Counted from the first letter of the stretch, positions 1 to 7,867 are shown. The stretch is 19,866 nucleotides of DNA from Phycisphaerae bacterium (GCA_030613765.1 JAUWLI010000019.1:1-19866), one strand, 5' to 3'. Translations and numbers: made by a program. The notes: a model not told the origin generated them from the letters alone.

Positions 1-1062
1 AACAAACGTTCCGGGCGGCGGCTGCATGTCTGGAACTATTTCCATCATCCGATGGAACGGGCGTTGATGAATGGTTTTAACTGTTTCCCGCTCTTCATGC
101 CCGATGTGATTTCAAAATGGGTCAAACGATATGCCCGCGACGGTGTTCGCGGGTATTATCTGTGCGGTGTCCCGAAGCAGTTGGGCTACTACCTCTATAT
201 GCAGACCGCCTTCAACGCCGAGACAGATTACAAGGCGTTGACCGACGAGTTCTTCACGCTATACTTCGGGGCCGCCGCAGAGCCGATGAAGAAATTCTAT
301 TTTCGCATCGCCGAGATCAATAAAGAAGAAGGCATTATCGGCGGCACAGAGGAGGATTCCTGGGAGAAGCTCGGGACGAAGCCGCGAATGAAAGAACTCG
401 GTCGCCTGATGGAACAGGCTATTGCGTCCACCCGGACGGATATCGAAAAACGCCGGGTGGCCACCTGGAAGAAAGGTATCTGGGATTACATGGTCGAAGG
501 CCGAAGGAAATACGTCAGGAAGAAACGGGCTTACGAGCAGAAAGAGTTTCCGATTGCGGTTTACAGTACCGGCGTGGACGACGACAACCGATTGCTGCAG
601 GACGGGGCGGTCGATTCGCACTGGCGGTTGACGCAGAGCAGTGACGATACGTGGAAAGGGCCTAAGAACTATACGGTCCGGTTCGCGACGGCGCCGATCC
701 CGCCGTGGAGCGAACAGACATCGGACTCGAAGTCGAAATGGATTACGCCGCGAGCGGATGGAGTGGATGTTTCGCCCGGTACGTATGTTTATGAGCAAAC
801 ATTCAACATAGACGAGCGGATGGATCTGGAGACGGCGAGCGTATTTGGCCGGTTCATGGGTGACGATATAGTGGAGCGCATCGAGATCAACGGCGTGAAA
901 ATCGCCCGGAACGCCAGTTTCGCTAAATGGCTCGATTTCCTTGTTATGGAGCATCTTATCGCCGGCGAGAACACGCTGCGAATCGTCGTGAAAAATAGCG
1001 GCGAAGTCGCGAATCCGCACGGCCTGCGAGTCGAGCTGAACGGCTGGGCCGAAGGGAAGTAA
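1..1062 (+). CDS. DUF4838 glycoside-hydrolase-like protein, 3' part (5' end outside window)
   Basis: The reading frame is open to the window edge (353 codons), so the first in-window ATG at 52 is internal. The N-terminal half resembles the DUF4838 family, which is distantly related to alpha-glucuronidase-type (beta/alpha)8 glycosidases: aromatic-rich VWNYFHHP, then DGVRGYYLCG, then a helical part with DEFFTLYFGAAAEPMKKFY. The last ~160 residues look like a separate galactose-binding-type beta-sandwich: a WITP motif, a GTYVYEQTFNID strand, a GDDIVERIEINGV strand and an NPHGLRVELNGWA end, a domain often found in secreted planctomycete proteins. The role is probably polysaccharide or glycoconjugate processing outside the cytoplasm, but the signal peptide would lie upstream and catalytic residues cannot be assigned. 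The next gene, 523 bp downstream on the same strand, is also carbohydrate-active-like and has its own candidate promoter. Confidence 0.75.
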   Translation, partial: NKRSGRRLHVWNYFHHPMERALMNGFNCFPLFMPDVISKWVKRYARDGVRGYYLCGVPKQLGYYLYMQTAFNAETDYKALTDEFFTLYFGAAAEPMKKFYFRIAEINKEEGIIGGTEEDSWEKLGTKPRMKELGRLMEQAIASTRTDIEKRRVATWKKGIWDYMVEGRRKYVRKKRAYEQKEFPIAVYSTGVDDDNRLLQDGAVDSHWRLTQSSDDTWKGPKNYTVRFATAPIPPWSEQTSDSKSKWITPRADGVDVSPGTYVYEQTFNIDERMDLETASVFGRFMGDDIVERIEINGVKIARNASFAKWLDFLVMEHLIAGENTLRIVVKNSGEVANPHGLRVELNGWAEGK

Positions 1063-1171
1063 AGGGAGAATTAAAGGTGTCCGGTACTTTATTTAGTAGT
1101 AAACATAATCATTCAATAAACCAAATCCCGTTTACCCTGTTAGAAGCAAGATGCCGAAACTGCCTGCCCCG

Positions 1172-1229
1172 TGAGATAGTGAAACGTTATCTTATCGGGG
1201 TGAGATAGCGAAGCGTTATCTCACTGGGG
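1172..1229. repeat. Two tandem 29-bp hairpin repeat units
   Basis: Units 1172-1200 and 1201-1229 abut and match at 24 of 29 positions. Each contains an inverted repeat (GAGATA...TATCTC) that folds to a stem of about 9-10 bp with a 3-nt loop and is followed by GGGG. All five differences are transitions. The two that fall in the stem keep pairing (G-C versus G-T). The preceding CCCC at 1167-1170 can also pair with the final GGGG, giving a larger inverted repeat over 1167-1229. It resembles REP/BIME-like intergenic elements; the family is not recognised. Confidence 0.7.
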
Positions 1230-1247
1230 TCTTCCGCCGCCTGCAAT

Positions 1248-1290
1248 CCGTGGTAAAAAGTCCGCGTTAGTCCGTGGTAAAAAGTCTGTG
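1248..1290. repeat. Degenerate direct repeat (TCCGTGGTAAAAAGTC)
   Basis: TCCGTGGTAAAAAGTC occurs at about 1248 and again at about 1270, the second with one mismatch at its end. It looks related to the TCCGCG/CTGCGTAATC repeat block at 7868-8050 and probably belongs to the same dispersed family. No coding potential. Confidence 0.55.
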
Positions 1291-1367
1291 TTCGTCAGTG
1301 TCCAAATAAAGCACTTTTTTTTGCCTTTTCCCTTCTCTTATGCTATTCTCTGTGCCTAAAGTCTTGA

Positions 1368-1396
1368 TTGACAACTGAGGATTTCTCTTAAATAAT
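1368..1396 (+). promoter_or_regulatory. Candidate sigma70-type promoter for the beta-propeller gene
   Basis: TTGACA (1368-1373, perfect -35), 17-bp spacer, AATAAT (1391-1396, 5 of 6 for -10). The predicted start near 1403 would give a 5' leader of about 180 nt before the ATG at 1586. Seen in sequence only. Confidence 0.5.
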
Positions 1397-1585
1397 TCCG
1401 GCTTTGCTGGCCGCAAGAAAGTAATGTTATGAGATTTGCCGTACTTGATAAATCAAGATATCAAACGGTTATGACCGATTTAACTAATCGATTGATAAGA
1501 GGACGACCCGGACTTAGTAGAAACATGTTAGATAATCGCAGCGTCATTACCCATTTTGACAAAGTAGGAAAAACAGGAGCAAATA

Positions 1586-3124
1586 ATGACAAACAGTAAA
1601 ACAGTTTTCAAAGTCAGTATGTATTTATTCATAAGTTTCTTTTTGCTTATGCTTTCGGTTATGTCGGTGATGGCGAAATCAACTGATAAATCTGAGTCCT
1701 GGGTGGACCGCGACCGGTTTCCAGAAGCCTATAGTATCCTGACCAGCGACCATATAATGTTTCCGGGCAATGTAACCGACTGGCCGATGAAGATTGACTC
1801 AAAGCGGCAACTGTTTATTGATGACTATTGTATAGGCTCGATGAAAAATCTTACACATCAATTTCATCAGCCGGCCAAATATTCCGGTAATCCGTTGATG
1901 CCAGGCGTTCCGGTGGCTGTTTTATATGATAACAAAAGCGGCAAATTCCGTATGTGGTACAGTATGAATTACGCCGAAAGCATCGACGGCATTCACTGGA
2001 CAAGACCCGATCTGGGGCCGCAGGACAACAGAATCTTCAATGGCCCCGGAGAAGTAAGAGGATTTATCTTTAATCCCGATGCGGCGGATCCACAACGGCG
2101 ATATGAGGCCGTCATCGAAAAACGGGGAGACGAAGTAGGCGGATTTTATGCGTACCACTCCGCAGACGGTCTGCACTGGAAACAGAGTTTCAAACGTCCG
2201 ATTCTCAAAAGAACATACAGTTATATGAACCCCGGTCCTTTCTGGGCCAAAGGAGTCGGGGACACATGTATTTTTCGCTACGACCCTGTATTGAAAAAGT
2301 ACATTTGCGATACCAAATTCAACTTGTATTTTCCCGAAGAAAAAATCAAGCAGCTTGGAATCGTCCAGGAGCTCAAGCCGCGGCTGAGACTTCGTGCCTT
2401 TATGGAAAGTGACGACCTTATCCACTGGAGCCGTGAGCGCTTCCTTATGTTTCCCGACAGGCTCGACCCGCCCGACCGGCAGTTTTACGGCCATATCGGT
2501 TTTGTTTATGAGAGTATGTGGGTTGGGATGATACGTACTCTGTGTGTAATTCCCAAAGGATTCAAGCAGGTCGATATTCAGTTGAGCTATAGCCAGGACG
2601 GTCGCCACTGGTCCAGGCCGAGGCAGCGAAAGCCCTTTATTCCATTGGGAACCGATGACAGTTGGGACGCCGATTATTTAGGGCCTGCAAAAATCAAACC
2701 CGCTCTCGTCGGCAATGAACTGTGGTTCTATTATTTCGGCGCGCGCAATGCCAATCGCGAGGATGTCAAAAACTGGTCGTTTGGTATCGGGCTGGCTAAA
2801 CTGCGCCGGGATGGTTTTGCCTCACTCAACGCAGGACAAACACCAGGCCAAATAATAACCCGCCCTATGACGTTCAAGGGTGAGGGGTTGTTTGTAAATG
2901 CCGAAGTGGCGGATGGCGGCTGGGTCAAGGCCGCGGTGTTGTCAAGAGATTCAGAGCCGATTGAATCGTATACGCTGGATGATTCGATTGCGTTGACTGA
3001 AGATATAACTAAGGGCAGGATGGTCTGGAAATCAATGAAGGAGCTGGCAGAGCCAGGTGATGGGCACTTGCGATTAGTGTTTCAGTTGAAGAATGCCAAG
3101 CTGTATTCCTTCTGGATTGAATAG
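1586..3124 (+). CDS. Secreted beta-propeller protein, GH32/GH43-like
   Basis: A 512-residue protein with a clear signal peptide (hydrophobic residues 11-28, probable cleavage after VMA at 28-30). An AGGAG ribosome site lies 7 bases before the ATG. The mature part has four S-x-D-x-x-H-W type blade motifs, SIDGIHW (132-138), SADGLHW (192-198), SDDLIHW (275-281) and SQDGRHW (336-342), as in five-bladed propeller glycosidases (GH32/GH43/GH130-type) and sialidase-like folds. The C-terminal ~80 residues form a conserved beta-sandwich (GLFVNAEV, VLSRDSEPI, LYSFWIE end). It probably binds or cuts a sugar polymer in the periplasm or outside the cell. Catalytic acids cannot be fixed from sequence alone, so substrate and even activity are open. 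The upstream neighbour is another carbohydrate-active-like gene, suggesting a small polysaccharide-use cluster. Confidence 0.7.
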   Translation: MTNSKTVFKVSMYLFISFFLLMLSVMSVMAKSTDKSESWVDRDRFPEAYSILTSDHIMFPGNVTDWPMKIDSKRQLFIDDYCIGSMKNLTHQFHQPAKYSGNPLMPGVPVAVLYDNKSGKFRMWYSMNYAESIDGIHWTRPDLGPQDNRIFNGPGEVRGFIFNPDAADPQRRYEAVIEKRGDEVGGFYAYHSADGLHWKQSFKRPILKRTYSYMNPGPFWAKGVGDTCIFRYDPVLKKYICDTKFNLYFPEEKIKQLGIVQELKPRLRLRAFMESDDLIHWSRERFLMFPDRLDPPDRQFYGHIGFVYESMWVGMIRTLCVIPKGFKQVDIQLSYSQDGRHWSRPRQRKPFIPLGTDDSWDADYLGPAKIKPALVGNELWFYYFGARNANREDVKNWSFGIGLAKLRRDGFASLNAGQTPGQIITRPMTFKGEGLFVNAEVADGGWVKAAVLSRDSEPIESYTLDDSIALTEDITKGRMVWKSMKELAEPGDGHLRLVFQLKNAKLYSFWIE

Positions 3125-3302
3125 TTTGTAATTATAGTATCAACTGTATTTAGGATATGACGACTTGTTAAAAAGCAGACTTCCATGTATTGCGATCTTA
3201 TTAGTTTTTTTTTACTACCGGCTCTTTGGTGCTGTTCTGCATGTTTTATGTTATGTTTTATCCTCCGAGCTTATCCTTAACACCAACTTTTTTAAGTTTA
3301 TC

Positions 3303-3325
3303 AGCTTATAAGGCCTTTATAAGCT
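3303..3325. repeat. Perfect inverted repeat across a stop codon
   Basis: AGCTTATAA and TTATAAGCT (9-bp arms, 5-nt centre) span the last codons and the TAA stop of the minus-strand gene ending at 3306. No T-run follows on the minus strand, so it is a poor intrinsic terminator; it could protect the 3' end of the message or be chance. Confidence 0.4.
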
Positions 3326-3947
3326 CGATGGCCGTCTCTTTCGGAACAATCTCCCCTGAAGCAGTATTTATAAAATGCCCCGTCTCTCTGTCCAGTCTAA
3401 ATCCTTTTTTGATTCTATACTTGTCATAGATAGTTCTTTGTACCTCCTTAATTTCTCCGGTAACGCGGCCAAAATAATAAAGTGTTTTATAATTTGTTGC
3501 AACCTCTATTGTTGGCATAGTATCAATTAGATTTCCTTGTAAGTCATAGAACTTGCCTTCATCTGGAATATAGGTTTCCAATCTTTTAGTATCTTTGTTA
3601 AAAAACAATACAGCACCACCTTGTTTGTCGGGAGGCACTTCTCTTTTTACCGACTCCACGACTTGCAATCTTGTTTGCCTGTCATATTGCACCCACTCTG
3701 GGTCAAACCAACCTCCATCTATTTTCCCACAGTACAGTGTGCCCCCGATATCAACAGCGTCATCAACGCTTAGATAGTAAATATATGCATCGGGCAGGTT
3801 GTAGGGAGACGGGCCTGTTATCTCTCCCTCCAATATCAAGTCCCCATCTTTGACGATAACATCATTACCTCCGAGAACAAAAATCGTAGAAGCGAGAACC
3901 AAAACCAAAATACACGTTACTAATTTACTTTTTAATATCTTCTCCAT
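3306..3947 (-). CDS. Small exported protein with GDLxLxG motif, unknown function
   Basis: A 213-residue protein that I do not recognise. The frame also has a GTG at 3956, but AAAGGTGG (plus 3953-3960) sits 5 bases before the ATG at 3947 and covers that GTG, so 3947 is the better start. Residues 1-27 form a signal peptide (positive MEKILKSK, then a hydrophobic stretch ending FVLGG). Directly after it comes VIVKDGDLILEGEI, which resembles the three C-terminal repeats of the protease encoded just upstream (such as DDSGDLYLKGTL). The rest is soluble, rich in charged and aromatic residues, with one cysteine (LYCGK); a second element FYDLQGNLID resembles the same turn. It is the last gene of a probable three-gene minus-strand operon, 70 bp after the protease stop. 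A substrate, inhibitor or partner role for the protease is possible but only inferred. Confidence 0.6.
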   Translation of the reverse strand: MEKILKSKLVTCILVLVLASTIFVLGGNDVIVKDGDLILEGEITGPSPYNLPDAYIYYLSVDDAVDIGGTLYCGKIDGGWFDPEWVQYDRQTRLQVVESVKREVPPDKQGGAVLFFNKDTKRLETYIPDEGKFYDLQGNLIDTMPTIEVATNYKTLYYFGRVTGEIKEVQRTIYDKYRIKKGFRLDRETGHFINTASGEIVPKETAIELIKAL

Positions 3948-3952
3948 TTCAA

Positions 3953-3960
3953 CCACCTTT
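3953..3960 (-). promoter_or_regulatory. Ribosome binding site that fixes the start at 3947
   Basis: On the minus strand AAAGGTGG lies 5 nt before ATG (3947). The alternative GTG (3956-3954) lies inside this site, so it is unlikely to be the start. Confidence 0.65.
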
Positions 3961-4017
3961 TTCCTTTCTTTTAGTTAGTTATTAAATATTTTTTCTGCTT
4001 CCCTTTTGTTTACACTG

Positions 4018-5802
4018 TTATTGCTCTTCATATACGTTGCCCTTCAGATGCAGGTGACCTCCATAATCGACATAAGCGACTATGTTCCCGCTGCTATTTT
4101 TGATAATTAAATTACTCAGATAGGTAGGAGGTGTCAACGGCTCCTCCTCTTCTTCATATAAGTAGCCCCTAAGGTATACATCGCCGTTATTCGCGTCAAT
4201 TATCATATTCTCTGTGCCGTACGTATCTTGAAATATGAACTCGTCCTCTTCTGATGCTTCGGGGTATGAGAGTTCGTTCAAAGTCCCTTTTAGGTACAAG
4301 TCTCCTGAATCGTCAAAACGAGCTACAGGTTTACCTGAGTCACTTTTTATACAAAGTCCCCCCCCTGCTCCCGGATAAAGAAAAGTCCTCTGAAGAGCCT
4401 TATGTAAGTTCAGCCTGCCTTCAGTAACGCAAAGGTCCTCTAAGTCATCGAGCTTATCAACCGTATCGAGCAGGATGTCCTTGACCTCCAGATATGTCAA
4501 ATTGGGTTTCTCCGCCCATATAAGCGCAGCCGCCCCGGCTACTCGCGGTGTCGACATAGACGTACCTGACAAGTACTCATAATATGTAGACAAAGCCCAA
4601 TAATCCATAAAATCCGTCGAATTCCTGGGCGTTGTGCTGAGGATATCATCATCGCCCCAAGGGTAGCGACCCTCACCGCCAGGAGCGCCAAGGTCAACTG
4701 AATTAGGTCCATAGTTGGAAAAATCCGATAATTCGTCATCGTAGTTAGTAGATAATACCGCAATAATATTCTTAGAATCAAAACTCGACGGATAGCATTT
4801 AGTTTCACCATCATTATTGTTCCCGTTCCAGTTTCCGGCTGCAGCCACGAACAGGACACTACATGCGTCGGCAGCGTCAATCGCATCCTTGATCGACTGA
4901 CTGCGATGCTGCTTACCCCAAGAATTGCTTAAGACCTTTGCGCCCATGTCAACGGCGTACTCTATTGCCGAAATCGCATTAGCATCAACACCCGAACCAT
5001 ATTTATTCATGAACTTCAAGTTCATAATCTTAACCTGCCAGCAAACACCCGTCACGCCTGTATTATTGTCTCCAACGGCGCCGATGATTCCCGCAACGTG
5101 GGTTCCGTGAATGAAATCATCCATCGGGTAATTGTCGTTGTTGGCGAAATCCCAACCACGATAGTCATCGATATAACCGTTTCCATCGTCATCATAGCCT
5201 GTGGAGCCATTCTTCTCGACTTCATTCTCCCATAAGTTTCCTATTAGATCAGGATGCCCGAAGTCGATTCCTGTATCGGTGACCGCCACGATGATGTCAC
5301 TGGCGTCCGTTGCTATGTCCCATGCCTCCGGTGCATCAATATCGGCGTCCTCAGTTCCACCTGACTGGCCCGTGTTATGCAGATCCCACTGCTTGCTGAA
5401 ACACGGATCGTTAGGAGATGTCGAGGCAAGGTATATTTTATAGTTAGGTTCTGCGTATAGAATTCCACTGGCATTGTTGTATACTGTCAGAGAATCTTTA
5501 ACTGTTGTTCCTATCGGCAGTTTCACCAGGCTCAGCCCCGGGACAATCGTATAATTGCGTTTTATTGTCGCCTCGCCTAAAGAACTCAAAATCTGTTTTT
5601 TCTCCGCTATGTCGCGCTGTTTACCATCGGATTTAGGAGAAAACCGTACGAGCAAATCGCGCGGTACATAATCTGCATCTGCCGGTATCGTCCTGAAGTC
5701 GTGACCTTCAGGCACAGCCGTGCTAATAATTTGTACGCAGAAAAAAACGCCGACCACTACAATTGACAGGAAAATACGCTTACAGAACCATGTTTCATTC
5801 AT
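4018..5802 (-). CDS. Secreted subtilisin-like serine protease (S8) with C-terminal GDLYLKG repeats
   Basis: A 594-residue preproprotein; AAGGAG lies 5 bases before the ATG. Order: signal peptide (about 1-28); an inhibitor-like prodomain (about 44-126, with VPRDLLVRF and GILYAEPNYKI); an S8 catalytic domain (about 135-470) with the full triad, Asp176 (VTDTGID), His232 (HGTHVAG), Ser415 (GTSMSTP), and the oxyanion Asn324 (AAGN); then a ~110-residue tail. The tail has three copies of a unit (about 483-508, 522-548, 564-590) ending in GDLYLKGTL, GDVYLRGYL and GHLHLKGNV, separated by acidic linkers such as EEEEEP. An active secreted endopeptidase is well supported; the tail may anchor or target it. 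It sits 64 bp after the beta-helix gene and 70 bp before the small GDLxLxG protein, so the three are probably cotranscribed. Confidence 0.92.
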   Translation of the reverse strand: MNETWFCKRIFLSIVVVGVFFCVQIISTAVPEGHDFRTIPADADYVPRDLLVRFSPKSDGKQRDIAEKKQILSSLGEATIKRNYTIVPGLSLVKLPIGTTVKDSLTVYNNASGILYAEPNYKIYLASTSPNDPCFSKQWDLHNTGQSGGTEDADIDAPEAWDIATDASDIIVAVTDTGIDFGHPDLIGNLWENEVEKNGSTGYDDDGNGYIDDYRGWDFANNDNYPMDDFIHGTHVAGIIGAVGDNNTGVTGVCWQVKIMNLKFMNKYGSGVDANAISAIEYAVDMGAKVLSNSWGKQHRSQSIKDAIDAADACSVLFVAAAGNWNGNNNDGETKCYPSSFDSKNIIAVLSTNYDDELSDFSNYGPNSVDLGAPGGEGRYPWGDDDILSTTPRNSTDFMDYWALSTYYEYLSGTSMSTPRVAGAAALIWAEKPNLTYLEVKDILLDTVDKLDDLEDLCVTEGRLNLHKALQRTFLYPGAGGGLCIKSDSGKPVARFDDSGDLYLKGTLNELSYPEASEEDEFIFQDTYGTENMIIDANNGDVYLRGYLYEEEEEPLTPPTYLSNLIIKNSSGNIVAYVDYGGHLHLKGNVYEEQ

Positions 5803-5866
5803 TTGATCTCCTTTCGCTCTTTATTCTAAAGAAATCCTGAACTCTACAGACTCCTCTTCTCATATC

Positions 5867-7333
5867 TCAAAAATTTTCCTTCAATCCTGTACATTCCAAC
5901 CAATCGAGAGATATAAATGCAAAGTCTATAAAGTCACTGGATTGATTGCGGTTAAGGTCACTCGGAATACACCGGCCCGTTTGGAGCCAATAATCAACAA
6001 AAACTTTGAGGTCATTAGAATCTACTACCCAGTCATTAGTCATATCGCCAATACTGCGCCAATTGGCAGGCGGCTTGCTCGCCTCGGCAGTACCGCCATA
6101 TGCTCCCATATTGATACGAACATTGTTAAGATCGTTTGGTTCATCACCTAAAGGACAACCGGGATTACCAGCATCGATACATGGGCTTGTCACATCATCA
6201 AGCACCCAACTTTCACTGTTAGCGTCCCATCTGCCTGCCTGAGATTTCAAGTGATAATCATCATTACACGGGTCTGCAAAACATGGGTCGGCGTCAATAT
6301 TGCCCAAGCCTAGCCAGCCGCCCTGCACATCGCTATAGGATATCGTCGGTGAACCCCCATATATCTGATCAGGTTTGTTGCCCCAAAGGATGCAGTTGAT
6401 CAGATTCGGCTCGCTATCTGAACGATTGTATATACCGCCTGCGAGGGTTGCTTCGTTTCCGCTGAACGTGCAGTTTTTCAGTATCGGGCTACCACCAGTC
6501 CGGTTGTACATCCCGGCCCCAACAATAGCCACATTGCCGTTGAATGTACAATTGGTCACCTTTGGGTTGCCGCCACCGTTGTATACCCCGCCACCGTGAA
6601 TGTTGGCTATGTTCCCAGTAAAAGCACATCCGCTTACTATTGGATTACTTGAGTGAATGTCCATACCCCCGCCGAAATCGGCCGAGTTGTTTGAGATGGT
6701 ATTGTGCTTTATTGTCCCATCACACCCGTAGAGACCACCTCCCACACTCATACTTTCCATGTCAATGGCAGCAGCACTATTCCCAGAAATGATATTATAC
6801 TGAATAGTACCATCACAGTCATAAAGGCCGCCACCTATAGCAACAGTAGGGAAAGAACTCGTAAAAGCCACATTGTTCACGATGTGATTGTTCTGAATTG
6901 TAGCCTTTGTACCATCACCATAGATACCTCCACCATATGGAACAATGAGGTCATTGGCTAAGCCGTTGGTAATAGTAAAGCCGTCCAGGACTGAATTTGC
7001 ATCTTCGCCATGATGAAAATAGAAACCTCGATGCGGTTCTGTTTCCGTACCGTTGCAGTCGATAATACAATTTTCCGGCCCGTTTTCGCTGAGGAGCGTG
7101 ATAGCCTTGCCGAGAAAATCTATATCTCTGTTGCCGACACCGGTATAAGTGCCATCGGCCACGATTATGGTATCGCCTTCGTTGGAATCATCGATTGCGG
7201 CCTGAATGTTAATGAAATCCGCAGGCCCATCGTCATCAACGTAGATAGTCCTTCCCGAAGCAGCAGTGCAGGTCATCCCCAGGAAAAATATTGACATTTG
7301 CACACAGGCCTTTAAGTTTCGTCCCCCACACAT
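5867..7333 (-). CDS. Secreted right-handed beta-helix protein with degenerate dockerin-type module
   Basis: About 488 residues from the ATG at 7333; an in-frame ATG at 7366 would add 11 residues but lacks a ribosome site, while AGGGGG lies 8 bases before 7333 and the resulting N-terminus is a proper signal peptide (MCGGRNLKA..., cleavage near TAASG). The mature part starts TIYVDDDGPADFINIQAAID, the usual entry to pectate-lyase-like parallel beta-helix folds, then many short coils of the type GGGIYG, GGGLYGCDGTI, GNxA, NPKVTNCTFNGN, over about residues 120-330. The last ~55 residues (DMTNDWVVDSNDLKVFVDYWL, then DLNRNQSSDFIDFAFISLDWL) resemble paired dockerin calcium loops, with Trp in place of Gly in loop one. 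Probably a surface or polymer-binding protein; no catalytic residues are evident. First gene of a three-gene operon behind the promoter at 7440-7468. Confidence 0.85.
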   Translation of the reverse strand: MCGGRNLKACVQMSIFFLGMTCTAASGRTIYVDDDGPADFINIQAAIDDSNEGDTIIVADGTYTGVGNRDIDFLGKAITLLSENGPENCIIDCNGTETEPHRGFYFHHGEDANSVLDGFTITNGLANDLIVPYGGGIYGDGTKATIQNNHIVNNVAFTSSFPTVAIGGGLYDCDGTIQYNIISGNSAAAIDMESMSVGGGLYGCDGTIKHNTISNNSADFGGGMDIHSSNPIVSGCAFTGNIANIHGGGVYNGGGNPKVTNCTFNGNVAIVGAGMYNRTGGSPILKNCTFSGNEATLAGGIYNRSDSEPNLINCILWGNKPDQIYGGSPTISYSDVQGGWLGLGNIDADPCFADPCNDDYHLKSQAGRWDANSESWVLDDVTSPCIDAGNPGCPLGDEPNDLNNVRINMGAYGGTAEASKPPANWRSIGDMTNDWVVDSNDLKVFVDYWLQTGRCIPSDLNRNQSSDFIDFAFISLDWLECTGLKENF

Positions 7334-7341
7334 TTCTTCGG

Positions 7342-7347
7342 CCCCCT
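7342..7347 (-). promoter_or_regulatory. Ribosome binding site favouring the start at 7333
   Basis: AGGGGG on the minus strand, 8 nt before ATG 7333. The upstream ATG at 7366 is preceded only by AT-rich sequence with no purine-rich site. Confidence 0.5.
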
Positions 7348-7369
7348 TTCTGACCAATGCGGCCATTAA

Positions 7370-7412
7370 ATCTTCGTTATCGAAGCGTACTTTCGTCGCT
7401 TGCTCAAAAGAT
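7370..7412 (-). promoter_or_regulatory. Structured 5' leader of the beta-helix/protease operon
   Basis: Within the ~100-nt leader, an outer stem ATCTT/AAGAT encloses an inner stem AAGCGAC-GAAA-GT(A)CGCTT with a GNRA-type GAAA loop and one bulged A. A competing hairpin CTTCG-ATAA-CGAAG uses the same CGCTTCG segment and part of the outer strand, so the two folds exclude each other. It matches no riboswitch class I know. It could be a leader regulator or chance pairing. Confidence 0.35.
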
Positions 7413-7439
7413 GCAAAATTCCGTAGTTGTTATCATTCA

Positions 7440-7468
7440 ATTCTAAACTCTGCGATCAGTATTGTCAA
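7440..7468 (-). promoter_or_regulatory. Near-consensus sigma70-type promoter of the beta-helix/protease operon
   Basis: Minus strand: TTGACA (7468-7463, perfect), 17-bp spacer, TAGAAT (7445-7440, 5 of 6). Predicted start near 7433, about 100 nt before ATG 7333. It lies in an AT-rich stretch; no gene lies between it and the beta-helix gene. Confidence 0.65.
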
Positions 7469-7519
7469 ATAAAATATGCGAAAATTTTGAAATTTTTTCA
7501 TAAAAAAGTTCGATTATTA

Positions 7520-7548
7520 TTGAACATTCCGGCCAAGTTTGGTATAAT
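7520..7548 (+). promoter_or_regulatory. Orphan plus-strand promoter-like sequence
   Basis: TTGAAC (7520-7525, 5 of 6), 17-bp spacer, TATAAT (7543-7548, perfect). It diverges from the operon promoter at 7440-7468. Downstream on the plus strand there is only repeat sequence, so either a noncoding transcript is made or the match is chance in AT-rich DNA. Confidence 0.35.
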
Positions 7549-7867
7549 ATAAACGACAATATATAATTGAGAATGTAAAATTGAGCAGTTAAAAGTAAGG
7601 AATCAGGCCTTTTTAGCCTCAAATGGCGATATACTGAATACTAAATACGAGATAAAAGCATTATTTTGCATCATAAATGCCAATGTTTTAACATTTTGGT
7701 GTATTAATGACTAATAAAGAATCCTATTTTGCCGGCCTGCATATTCTTATGCCGGCCATCCCCGATGGCCCAGCGGACGTTGGCCGCAGGCTTCACAGAT
7801 ACTGGTATCGAGAAAGCCGCTGCCAAGTCCGCGCCGGCCGGCAAAAAACTCTGTGGCTACATTCTTT

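Larger units (their letters stand above)
1063..1585. other. Intergenic region with repeats, promoter and leader
   Basis: This 523-bp gap has no convincing gene. It holds two tandem hairpin units (1172-1229), a degenerate direct repeat (1248-1290), a T-run at about 1313-1320 without a clear preceding stem, a candidate promoter at 1368-1396, and a leader of about 180 nt that includes a possible 56-codon upstream frame ending inside the next gene. Confidence 0.6.

Noticed and set aside
259..1020. 253-codon minus-strand frame
   Set aside because: Antisense shadow of the DUF4838 gene, rich in Arg and without motifs.
1313..1320. T-run as terminator of the DUF4838 gene
   Set aside because: No GC-rich stem directly before it; the hairpins at 1172-1229 are about 85 bp away.
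1922..2608. 228-codon minus-strand frame
   Set aside because: Antisense to the signal-peptide-bearing beta-propeller gene; no ribosome site or recognisable domain.
3226..3429. 67-codon plus-strand frame
   Set aside because: Hydrophobic, partly antisense to the small exported protein and lacking a ribosome site.
4539..4886. 115-codon frame inside the protease gene
   Set aside because: Same-strand shadow in another frame of the S8 catalytic domain, which carries the full triad.
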